Assembly: GCA_905178155.1 (NCBI GenBank)
Contig: CAJINV010000002.1
Coordinates: forward strand, 11,951,327 to 12,015,326
Length of the DNA: 64,000 nucleotides
DNA from: Amoebophrya sp. A120
Lineage: Eukaryota > Sar > Dinophyceae > Syndiniales > Amoebophryaceae
Direction of reading: 5' to 3'
Shown here: positions 24,401 to 34,800 of the stretch, piece after piece
Layout of the letters: every line of letters starts with the position of its first letter
Numbering within the stretch: position 1 is the stretch's first letter
Notes under the pieces: model-generated
The model's input: the letters and a program-made list of their open reading frames with translations, nothing else
The model's database searches: none
What the model was told of the DNA's origin: nothing
Program-made: the position numbers and the translations under genes

Positions 24401-27400
24401 GACGGCACCGACGGAAGCACGAAAAGCAGGGTATACCCAAAGAAAACCTGCACTGAAATTTGCAGCGCAAGTAAGGATGCGTATGCGTGCTTTTTCGATC
24501 CTGCAGCGCGGGACTGCGGCTGCGTGGATAAGGGGTCGCCGAAATCGCTGTACGAGCCAGACTACGAGCACACGCATGCTAGTGGTAGTGAGGCAACTCC
24601 TGTAACCACTGAAGCAGCAGGTGCAGGTACAGTCGCAACGGACTTCGGAGAAGACTGGTGTGTGGGAAAGCAACAGCGCAGGCCGGAAGGCGGCGAGAAA
24701 AGATGCGATGAAATTTGTGCAGAAAGGAACACTGCGTCGGAGTGCTTTTTCGGTACCAATTCGGAGTTGTGCAAGTGCCGCGACGTTCAGCACAATTACA
24801 TTCCGAAGTACGCCGCGGACCAAGAACCGTCCGAGGCCGAGGAGATTGTTCCCGAGCAGGGTGGTCCGACGCTGTTATCGTCAACCGCTGCTGCGGGCTT
24901 AGCCATGGAATGCACGGGTGATGCGGCTCGGCAAAGCAAGGTGTTGTCAAAATTCAATTGCGAGCAAGTCTGCACCAGTCGCGAGGAAGCGTACAGGTGC
25001 CTCTTCGACCCCGCGGGGCGTGACTGCGCATGCACGGACAAGGACGGCAAGTTCACGCCAAACTACGCCTATGTTAGCGGCAGTGCAACAGTACTCACTC
25101 GAGCAGACGCGGAAAATCTGGACGCAGACCTCTTCAAAGAAAAGGGTCGCTGCACTGGCAATGAAAAAAGGGTGAGTTCCCATGATGGGAAGACTACCTG
25201 CAGGGCTTTGTGCGAGCAGCAAACGACCGCGCTTGAGTGCTTCTTCGAAGACAATACGCAGGCGTGCGACTGCCGGGACGTGAAGCATGAATACGTGCCC
25301 GACTATCACGCCTCTGAAGCAGCTGCTGGGCACCAGGGCGATCAAAATGCAGAAGCGCAGGGTCAGACTAACCCTGCGCTGGCCGGAGACTTGTCCACCG
25401 TCGCCACTGGGGGTGAGGAAACAATGCTTTTCGAGGAGGGCACAATTCCCGGCGTGGGCGGGCTGAAGTATGAACCGACGAGCACCGGGCGCGATGCGGC
25501 CACCTTGGGGTTCGCGAACACCGTGAACGACCGGCTTCTGAAAGAAATGCACGACATGGACGCCAAACTCACCGCCGCGGCCAACGCCGCAGGCGCGGAG
25601 GCGAAACAGACGGCCGCCACCCTGCGTCCGGTGTTTCTCACGAAGCAGCTCAGGTTTTTGCAGCAGGCGGACCAGGTGACGAAGTTTTTCACGGACGAGG
25701 TGTTTACACTGATGGTGAACCAGACCACGCTGACAGCAGACGTCGCCATCGCGCTGGAGGTCTCGCAGTACGCCAACGCGACGTCCTCGGGCGGGGCGAA
25801 GAGCGCGGCCAGCAGCCTGGTGGTGCACGAAAAAGCCGTCGAGACCGCTGCGCGCGCGTTCGCGATGCGCATGCGGCAACACTTGAACGACCACACGTCG
25901 GAGACGTCGGACCTGCCCTGGGCCGCGGAGTGGGCGCCGGAGACGTCCGCAGGTGCGACGCACCGGCCCGGGAGCGTGGTCCCGCTCTACGCGGAAGTCT
26001 CCCAAGTGAAGCAGATGGACGCGGCGCTGATCGACACTTTCCTGCGCGAAACCGTCCTGAAGAGCGGCGTGGTGGAGAATGCAAAGCCGGAGGAGGAGAA
26101 GGAACTGAACCACACCACGCAGAAGTTTTTCTACGACCTGCGTGGGGTGATGCTGGACTCCGTCGCGCTCGGGGGCGACACGGTGCAGGACCGGCGCGCG
26201 GAGCTGTACGGCCACGCCGTACGGGACCTGTTTTTCGCCACGTTCGCCGGGCCGGTGGTACTGACGGAGGCGGCGGCCCAAGAGCTGGCCGACAAGCTCG
26301 CGGCCGCAGGGAAGCCGGCCTTCGACGGGCGCTGCGCGGGTTCTGATGCGAGTGGCGACGGCTGTGAAAAGCTGTGCAGCGAAAAAGTTGACGCGCACAA
26401 CTGCTTCTTCGCGGCCGAGGGGAAGAACTGCCAGTGCCACGACAAAAACTTTGAGTACTTCGCGGACTACAACACTGCCCTCGTCGCGAGCGCCCCACCG
26501 CGCGCGGAGGCGTTCGCTGCCGAAGCCGTGATCGCAACCGACGCCCAGGAGTTTGCGCGGAAACAGCGTGTGGCGGTCAAGGCCGCCCGCGACTTGCGCA
26601 CAACGGTCCTTCGCGGAGCCAGCAGCAACTTTGGCGTGTCCGCCTCTTGTTGCGGAGACGCCCTTTCCGCAGCCGAGCGATTGAGCGGAGACGCGCCCGA
26701 GCAAGCGACAGCTGCAAAAGGTTTGTTTGGGTCCGCCTCTTCTTCCTTTGCACAAACTGTGCCGGCGGTGGAGCGCTGTCCGGACGTCAAGCAACTCGCT
26801 GTAAAGATTCAGGGTGACATCACCACCGATCTGCTTGGGGACGCAAACGCTGACGTGCGGTACTTCAACCTGTACCTGGGCGCCGACATGCTGGAAACGC
26901 AGCAGGGGCCGGAAGAGGACAGGCGTGTGCGGTTCGTTCTCCGTGAGGCCATCGTGACGAGCCCGTCGCAACCGCAAGGCGGTACGTGTGCTGCATTTGT
27001 CTCTATTGAGGTTTTCCGGTCTCATTTTTGTTTTGAATTTGATGATTTTGTTTCTAGGTAGCATCATTCCGCACGATCCACCGTGTCGTACCACAAGAAA
27101 AATAACAACTGTAAACCAGGCATTGTTCCTTCGGTTTCGCACAAAGTGCTGGTCGTATCCGCCGTGGATTTCTTTGCGTTGGCGAAGCCGTTGTTTCAAT
27201 TTTTGGAATGGGATTGCCCGGCCGAGTGCTTCGTGGTGGTGTTGGGCAGCCAGTTTGAGCTCGGCGGGCACGAGACTATTGGGCAAGACACGCTCGCGCT
27301 CGACGAGCGGGCTTACCTTTCCTGGCTCAAGAAGCACGTGTACATGTTCAGCGACCGCGTCCGCTTCGCGCTGCTCAGCGCAGACTACCGGTCTCACCTC

Positions 27401-28537
27401 CTGGAGTGGATGGGCAGTCAGCGGCTCTCCTACAATCTGCCGGAGGAAGTTCAGACCCGGGCCCTGCTGGTGTCGAACCAGTACAACGAGCACATCGGAA
27501 GCGAACAACCCGCAGCACCGACACTAAGCCCCTACGACGTGCTTGCGCTGCTGGAGTCGCAGGTCGAGGCCCTCTGGCTGGGGCGGCAACTCCAGAAAAT
27601 CAGTGCTTACCAGGAGGAAGGAGCCGACACATCGTTCGAAGTCATATCGCTCAGCGAGGGGGTCTCCTCCGCTGTGGCCTTTATAGCAGTGGGCGGGGAG
27701 TGGACGTGGCCTCCCGACGACAATGAAGGTGTGGATCGCGACGTCGCCATCAACAAGCATCATGAAAGCTGCACGAAGAAAAATTTGGACGAAAATTTTA
27801 CAGCATTAATGAAGGTGCTGGACAGCTACAAGCAGAACCAGGACGACGGTGACGCCACAACCGGCGACGCCAGCGGCGGCACCGCGACCGGCGACAGCGG
27901 GACCGGCGGCACCGGCAGCACCGGGACCGGCGACGCCAGCGGCGGCGGGGACCAGGGTGCCAGCGACGCAGCCGGTACTGCTACGAGTTTTACTACACTA
28001 AAAGCTGAAGTCAACGATGAAATAAAGGAGGACGAGCGGAAAAATTTCTGCAAGCGCCTCTTTTCGTGCGTGTACGATGGCGCCGAGCCGAAGAGCCTGA
28101 TCCCGCTGTGTTTCTTCCCCCTTGACCCCGTCACGGTGCACATCCCGGACACGAAGGTACTGAGTGTGGTGGCACCATCGCCGGACTCTGACCAGAGCAG
28201 CGAACCGCACCAACTCGTTGCCGTGCTGAGCGACCACGAAGGATCGCAGCACCAGAACATGTGCCATGTGTATGAGCCACCTAGGGCCGTGCTCACCGCG
28301 GGATGGGACGAGAAGACGACCGTACACGGCCTTGTGCTCCACCCGGATCACTGTGATGCGACGAGTACTACATGTACTATCGTGACGGAACACGGCCAGT
28401 TCATCGAAGCTCCAACGACCAACATTCGATGGACTAAAAGGGAGGAGGGGAGGGCGTCTCTCTTCTCGGACGACACTGTCAAGAATCTATCCCGCGTAAA
28501 AATGTTCCCACGGGATCAACGGCCACAGTATGTATAG
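21470..28537 (+). CDS. Giant secreted or surface protein with 15 six-cysteine modules, about 2309 aa
   Basis: The two exons are 21470-26981 and 27120-28537. The GT-AG intron joins in phase 1 and gives 6930 nt, a multiple of three. A hydrophobic stretch at about residues 35-49 is a likely signal or anchor. Residues 93-1280 hold seven pairs of alternating modules. Type A has DAYSCFFDPA-RDCGC near its end and type B has ECFFE--KACKCRD-H-Y-P-Y; both follow C-x(n)-C-x3-C-x(7-9)-C-F-F-x(7-9)-C-x-C. A fifteenth, B-like module lies at about 1619-1670. The pattern recalls PAN/apple-type disulfide modules, but I cannot assign it. An Ala/Glu/Thr-rich helical region separates the arrays. The C-terminal 470 residues appear globular, with a Gly/Thr/Asp repeat near 2077-2118. 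Extracellular adhesion or host contact is an inference from cysteine content and likely secretion. Pairs 5 and 6 are nearly identical in DNA. Confidence 0.8.
23771..24844. repeat. Recent tandem duplication, about 537 bp period, of one module pair
   Basis: The segment from about 23771 is repeated from about 24308 with few changes, including long identical runs (for example around gatgtcggccggtgcgcggt). Each unit encodes one A-B module pair. The other pairs are far more diverged, so this copy is recent. Confidence 0.9.
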
Positions 28538-28947
28538 TATGAGCATTCATGCCTAAGTACAAGTTCCTATCTAATCCTATACTCTCTCCCGAGTAGTGGT
28601 TTGTCGTGCGAGATGAAGCAGAACTTTTCTGCCATGCCTGCTCACGCTCGGTAATGTCAACATCAAATTTTCTTTACGAAAAAAAAAAGTCAATTCTTTA
28701 GGTGCGTAGAAAAAGACGCCCTCAAACGATCGCCGCTGCGTTGTCAGGGGCATCTACTTATTTTTTTCAGGAGGTCGCTTGTACTTTTGTGATACAGTGC
28801 CGAAGAAGCTTCCTTTCATTTTGATGGTAATATACGTACTTCACGTGCCTGCGGCTTTCGATTCTTCATCGCGCGGCGAAAGTCGCAGGCACGTGGAGCG
28901 AGTTTGCAGATCAAGTAAAATCGTGTGATGTAGTTTGGCCAAATAAT
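28538..28947. other. Intergenic with a 19-bp hairpin
   Basis: Arms 28842-28860 and 28877-28895 (cacgtgcctgcggctttcg and its reverse complement, one mismatch) flank a 16-base loop about 50 bp before the next ORF. Role unknown. The rest of the gap shows nothing. Confidence 0.6.
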
Positions 28948-29853
28948 ATGTGGGGGGAACAAAGTTTTGCGGAAGGATACGTTTTGATAATGCACCTCTC
29001 AGACCATGATTTGGCTGAATTCGTGAAGCACGACCCAGCGGACAACCCTTTGTTCAACTCCGCCGGCGTTAAGAAGCCATTAATGAACACAGCGACCGCC
29101 CGGCGTGTTGGGGACGAGCCGCACCAGGCCGTCCGTGGGAAGAAGGAGCCTCCACCGACGAAGAAGTTCTCGTCGTGGCGTTTCTGGGTGATCGTGGTTT
29201 GTCTGTGCCTGGTCCCGCTGCTAGTCACGGCGGTCGTGGTGTACCTGCTCTGCTTTCACAAGAAGGAGGACCAGGAGGAGGAGGTTCTCGGAAATACGAA
29301 TCCCCCCGCCGGCACGGACCGGACGGGCAAGAGCCTGCGTTTGGAAGAATTTCTTGCCGGGAAGAACCTATCGAGTACTAAAGCGGAGGGGGACGACAGC
29401 GACAGCTCCGAGGACGATGGAACAAAGCCTCCGAAGTCGGTGGCGGAGCTGGAGCGGGACCTTTTGGAGGCGGGTCTCGGGGGGAAGTACGCCCGGGAAC
29501 TGGCACAGTGGATATTTGACCAGCAGAAGCAGGCCGAGGACCAAAAAGCGGGAACTTTTGTGGCGACCGCGTCTACACCGCTGTACTCGGCCATGCCGAC
29601 GCCCTCGGACGCAGGGGATGTGGAATTCTACAGCGCCATCTTCGGGCAAATGGAGTCCGCCACTATGGGTGCGGGACACCACAGTGTGAAGGCTGTGAAA
29701 AGTGCCCTTCGGCGGGCGAAAAAGAAAGCAAAGGGCAAAGCGGCACCGAAGAGAAAGGTTCAGTCGGTGACGAAGCTGCGCGGATCGTCGAGGAAAATTA
29801 CCAATGAGGACGTTCCGGTCGCGACGTTTTTGTCAACGCAGCAAAGGATATGA
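28948..29853 (+). CDS. Single-pass membrane protein with basic C terminus, 301 aa
   Basis: An intact ORF with two possible starts, ATG 28948 or ATG 28990; the second gives a more natural N terminus and 287 residues. One strong membrane helix (about residues 78-101, VIVVCLCLVPLLVTAVVVYL) separates a polar N-terminal part from a longer tail. The tail is first acidic (Asp/Glu/Ser), then has a Leu-rich helix, and ends with a Lys/Arg-rich segment around KKKAKGKAAPKRK. No enzyme motif is seen. Topology is not predictable by eye, and the flanking hydrophobic and basic residues are consistent with a type II or tail-in-cytoplasm protein. No family is recognised. Confidence 0.65.
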   Translation: MWGEQSFAEGYVLIMHLSDHDLAEFVKHDPADNPLFNSAGVKKPLMNTATARRVGDEPHQAVRGKKEPPPTKKFSSWRFWVIVVCLCLVPLLVTAVVVYLLCFHKKEDQEEEVLGNTNPPAGTDRTGKSLRLEEFLAGKNLSSTKAEGDDSDSSEDDGTKPPKSVAELERDLLEAGLGGKYARELAQWIFDQQKQAEDQKAGTFVATASTPLYSAMPTPSDAGDVEFYSAIFGQMESATMGAGHHSVKAVKSALRRAKKKAKGKAAPKRKVQSVTKLRGSSRKITNEDVPVATFLSTQQRI

Positions 29854-30139
29854 TAGTGGACAACTCTCTTCCCCTTCCCTCGCGTTCTTGTATTGCAACA
29901 CAGCAAAAGCGCAAAATTCTAAGACAAATTGAATACATATACAATTCTATCCCTGTAGCCTTCGGGAAGTATGTGCAGTTGCATAAAGACAACTTCATTT
30001 GGAGGCCCAAATAGCAGTACTAAAGTATCGTGTATAAAAAGGAGCTGCAAAAATTTTCAGGAACAGGATGCTTTTGACTCTGCCCATGCGCTTTAACATC
30101 GACAAATGGGGAGGGAGTCGTGCACTATCATAAAGGCAG

Positions 30140-30799
30140 GTGCCCGGCGAGAGCGGTCTCCAGTCCGGCACAGGCTCCGCGGCCGAGCTAGGTAGTGCGG
30201 AGCAGGTCCGTGCACTTGGAGGGTTTGCGCCTGGAGTGCGGCGCGGGGCATCTCGCTCAGGTGCCGCAGCCTCGGCGAAAAAAGGAGCCCTTGGCGCTGC
30301 AGGTCCAAAGTCCTCAGGAGCTGCCAGCAGTACCGTACAACCGAAGTCAGGTGGCAGCTCAGGACGCAGCAGCAGCAAACCAAAGTCGGGCCAAGCTTCA
30401 CGAGACAGCAGCAAACCCAAGTCTTCAGGACCAGCACATCAAGACAGCGGCATCCTGGCAACGTCAGGAGGGTCTAAATTCATGTCAATGGCGAAAGCCA
30501 AACTTCAAGGTCGACCAGAGGGGTCGGCGGCAGACGCCCACTCAATATTGTCCGACGAGGTCCTCATTGTGTCCGGGGACCAATCCTCTGCGTCCGCAAG
30601 CGAAGAAGTACCGCAACCAAGCTTCGCTGATCGCCAGCAGGAACGGAACCAGCGCATTGTCGAGGAGGCGCGACAGTCACGGCAGCGCGTGGCGACTGAG
30701 GGTGAGGCGGAGAGCCTCCGCCAGGCGGCACATTTCTCGCTGTACACTAGGGCCGAAGTAGAGAGCGAGGGAAGAGAGGATGCTGCTGAGGAGCTGTAG
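30140..30799 (+). CDS. Ala/Ser/Lys-rich exon, about 219 codons, upstream exon unknown
   Basis: The frame opens just after an acceptor-like tataaaggcag-type sequence and begins with GTG, not ATG, so it is more likely a terminal exon than a complete gene. An in-frame ATG at 30068 is separated from it by a TAA. The composition is Ser/Gly/Ala/Lys with repeated K-P-K-S or P-K-S-S-G patches (about residues 55-100), and the last 60 residues are a charged helix ending at TAG. It could belong to the preceding membrane-protein gene by alternative splicing, or to an unrecognised first exon. Probably disordered; no family assigned. Confidence 0.4.
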   Translation: MPGESGLQSGTGSAAELGSAEQVRALGGFAPGVRRGASRSGAAASAKKGALGAAGPKSSGAASSTVQPKSGGSSGRSSSKPKSGQASRDSSKPKSSGPAHQDSGILATSGGSKFMSMAKAKLQGRPEGSAADAHSILSDEVLIVSGDQSSASASEEVPQPSFADRQQERNQRIVEEARQSRQRVATEGEAESLRQAAHFSLYTRAEVESEGREDAAEEL

Positions 30800-31812
30800 A
30801 ATCAAGAAAAGCAGCTCTCAAACTCATCTTGCTCTTCCTGCTTCGGCTTGGTATGTTGAAAGTGAATTCTAGTTGTTTCTCCGCCGTGGTTTTGAAATCT
30901 GAAATCACGACGAAGGAGAAACAAAGATGGCATCTTCACGTTTAAGTAGTTTTTTTTTTTCGTATTGTTCCTGTTAGTTTTTCCGCTACTGTATGTCTTG
31001 TCAATTGAGCCTTTTTATTTTTTGTACTCGTTTTTCTTTTTGTATTTGTGCGCATACGAACCCATTTCACAGCTGCTCGCCCGCAATCGCAAATCGAGCT
31101 CAGGCCATTTCCTTGCGGAACACGGCATTCGAAGGAGATGAAAACTTCCAGATTGCAACGCTCATTGATTTGAATTTGATTTGTGGCCGCACATGCTGCA
31201 TGTAAAATATTCCACGCTCTTCCTCGCGCTCTTGCTTCGTAGACGACAAAGACAAGCTAAAATAGCATGGGGATGATGCTGAGTTACCCGAATCTTCAAT
31301 ATCGCCCCCAAAACTTGCTAGCACAAAAGAAGACCCCTGAAATTAGATTTGGACACCAAACCCATTAGATCCCCTGAAATTGCATTTCTAAACAAGTAAA
31401 GCTTTGTTTCAAGAAGTTTTTGCCATCCATTTTTAAATAGCGCTGCCTGTATTTCAATGAAAAACCAGCGACCTGCATAAGTCAAATCGAATCGTGTTCC
31501 GTATGTTTTCATGGAGTTCGAAGTGTCCGAAGGCTTTTGGCCGGCATGTTTTTCTTGTACTGCGGTAAAAGAAAAGAAACTACGTAGAACCTTAGGACAA
31601 GTCGACCGAGAAAACAACCGAAGATCCGTTTTCGTGTGGCTTTCGCTCTCAAATAAGAGTACCATCCGCCCGCGATTACTTTGCGCAGGCACTGAAGTCG
31701 TGTCGGTGCGATCATGATGGATGATTTTGCTTCGGATACCAGCTGCTGGGTGCGGATCCGGATCATTTTTTCTAGTGCCGAGTACTAGCTGTCCCAGCAG
31801 CACAACATAATA
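30800..31812. other. Intergenic, nothing recognised
   Basis: About 1 kb, AT-leaning, with a long T-tract near 30950. Only antisense ORFs are present; one at 31318-32175 merely mirrors the start of the next gene. Confidence 0.45.
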
Positions 31813-34800
31813 ATGCATCCACACCAGAACAGCACTAGCGGAGCTGGTGGACAACCTCCTCCGGGATTCGCTCCGCCTCCGGGATACCACCAGCAAGGAT
31901 TTTTGCAGGCGAACGTCGCCCGTGGCACAAACGCGATGTTGCCGCAGCAGGTTCCACCAGGAGCTCTGCAACCGGGTGGCGCTTTTCATCAAGCGGTCGG
32001 GCAATACCAGCAGCCCAGCAGCAAAACCGGCGGCGCCAAGAATAGTAAACGCCATGCAGGTGCAGGTGCTGCTGCTCGCCCTGGCGGTGCCGTACCTGCA
32101 GCTGGTGTTCCACCGCAACATCTCCCGATTGGAGCTTTCGGCGGACCGGGGGTGCCGCCTGCGCCCGGGTCCCACCAGCAGCAGTTGTTTGCGCCGCAGC
32201 CAGGCGGCGGCGGGGCACCGGCACCTTCAGGAGCAGCTTCTTCATCTTCCAAAACTGCAACTAACGGACAAAATAAAGTGAACGCAAGCCCGCCGATGCC
32301 CCCACCGCCACGTTTTGTGCATCACCAGTGGCAGCTACTGCACGACCCGCATGTGAAAGACTGCGCGCAGTACTTGAGCCAGTACCACGGCTACAAGGTC
32401 ACGCCCCCCGAGCCGCGAGACAGTGAGCACATGAGCCGCTTGTCCCCCCGCCTCGAGGGGTACGAGAAGTTGATGGCTATGATTCATGGGGAGCAGCCAC
32501 CCCCCGGCGTGCAGCTGTTCTCCTCGTCCTCCAGTAGTGGCGCTTTGCTGGAGAAAAACCTAGACACCGGCGACGGCAGCTTCGTGAACTACAGCCCCAA
32601 TGACGATTGCGCCTACCAGCTAAAAGAGGAGCTGCTGCTGCTCTGCGCACCGATTTACGCGCACCTGCTGATCGAGTGGAAAGACCGCCATCCGCACTAC
32701 TTGTACAGCGAGTTTGTGCAATTGTCGCACATGCAACTACTGCAACGAAATGCGAATATGGCTTCGGGTGGAGCATCGAATAGGAGGCATATGAAGGGCG
32801 GGGCTGCGGGACTGAACAGCGTTTATCCGCTGGATCCCGCGCAGCGCGAGACTTTCGCGCGAGCTTACGCCACGAAGTACGCGAACTTTGCGACAAATCT
32901 GCCCCAGAAAACTACGGATCGCAAAGACGATCTTTCACGATCGGAAGCAGAGGCAGCAGTCGGGGGCCCGGCCGAGCCCGATGATGCCATGGACATCGAC
33001 GACGGCGACATGATGGCAGGTGTAGCAGAGGAGGACATAAAAGGGGGTGAGCAAGCCAAAAGTTCCGCAAGTGGGGAAAGGCTTGCACGTCCTTCTAGAA
33101 AGCGTCGAACTTTCGACGAAGAAAGGGCCACGACATCCTCGGCGCAGCTCGTAAACAATGAAGTCGACGCGGAGCGCACCCCCCTTGTTGACCTGGATGT
33201 TGGCAGAAGCACGGGAGGGGACCAGGTGTCGTTCGTGGCGAAAGAAGCGTGGTGGCGGTCGATCTACGAACGGGAGGAACGGGTGGACATCCGCGTGTCC
33301 TCGCTCGCCTACAACGTCTGGCGCAGCAAAATGCGCCGGTTTCCCTGGCTGATGGATATTTTTGTGCAGCGGGTGAATCTCACGATCGACACGTCCTGGG
33401 AGGAGGTGCCGACCTTTGGGGTCAAGCAGACGCTGGCGGCGCGCAGCTTCCTCCGGTCTGTGTCGGAACTAGCAGTGCAGCGCGCGAAACTGCTGGTGAA
33501 TACGTACGCGGATCTTCACTTGCAAATCAAGATGGGTGCGCGGAACCACGTTTTCCACATGAAGCTTTCCAAGAAGATGCTTGCAGCCGAGGCGGGCGGT
33601 TACAGCGCTTTTGCGGCGGTCACTGGCGCGCAGCCGGCAAGAGATCATGGAACCAATCCTGGCGGGCCGCCTCTCGCCACCGGCATTGCAGGGCATCAAC
33701 AGGGCGGTGGTTTTTTGGATCAGGACGAAAATAACGACAGGCAGGAGACAGCGTCCTCCGTTGCTGCAGGGAACGCAACATCTAACTCGAACGTCAGTGG
33801 CACTCGTGGGCCGGACAAGAAGCGACAGCGAAAAGCCGCTGCGGCGGCAGAAGCGTTGCTGAAAACCCAACAGGAGGCACAGCAGGATATGATGATGCAA
33901 CAGCAAGAGCAACTGAACCAGGACGGGGAACAGCGGGAGAAGCAAACTGCAGGCGCGGGGCCGGGGGTGGATCTCCACAAGCTCGCTGCAAACGCAAACA
34001 TCGGCGTCCCTACCGCACCGCCGGAAAAGCAGCCAATTTGGTCGAGCGAGAGTTTCCGCAAGAAGTGCAGCCTGAATCTTCCCTCGGCAAAACGCACAAA
34101 GAATTCGCATTTTCTGCCGCCAACGTACTGGAACCGGGTGTACAGGAGCTACCGCTACGCGTACAATGACACGCCGCAGCGAATCGAAAACGCGTCCAAC
34201 ACAGCAGCATTGCTCTTCAAGAATCCGACGCCGAGCAGTAGCAGTACCGGTGCGGCAGCGGGACATCTGCCAGGTGGTGTGGCAAGAACAGCCTTTGCCC
34301 CTGAAGGAGGACAACCGCCCCCGCGCACAGCTGCTGGGCCTTCGCATCTCGGCGGTCGACCTATGGTCGCACGGACCGTGCGCCTGCTGCCGCAGCTGTG
34401 GAGCCAAATTTCGTGCATGACCATGACCAGGGACTCCGTTGTCTTTGCAGGTACTGACGACGGTGTGTTCGGCTGGTGCGCCGGGTCGAGAAGCCAGAAG
34501 CTGTACAGCGACCCGGACTACGCGCTGGCTCAGGGCTGCACCACCTTTGCGGTGCAGTGCTGCCGGTCTTTTAGTGCCGGGCCCGACATGGACGACCTGC
34601 TTTTGGCCGGGTGCGCGGATGGCGTGCGATTGTGGAAAATCCCAACCAATGCGGGTGCGGCAAGTGGACTACCCGCATTCGGAATGCGAGGTAACAAGGG
34701 AACCCTTGGACATCATCAGCAAGCAGGCCTTGTTCCTTCCTCTGCGGCGGGAACAATATCGACGCCAGCGGAGCCTTCTGCCGCAGCTGGTGCTCCCCCG

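Noticed and set aside
27058-27119. Exon 2 of the Cys-rich gene starting at the first acceptors (27058 or 27062)
   Set aside because: 27058 gives a different frame from the well-supported downstream frame and 27062 does not match the donor phase; the AG at 27119 matches phase 1 and reads smoothly.
24947-27508. 853-codon open frame on the minus strand
   Set aside because: It lies wholly opposite the giant Cys-rich gene, whose GC-rich third positions keep the antisense frame open. Its translation has no family resemblance, while the + strand shows clear modules.
33469-34407. Minus-strand ORF of 312 codons, and other antisense ORFs at 34669-35721 and 31318-32175
   Set aside because: These are shadows of the intronless WD40 gene.
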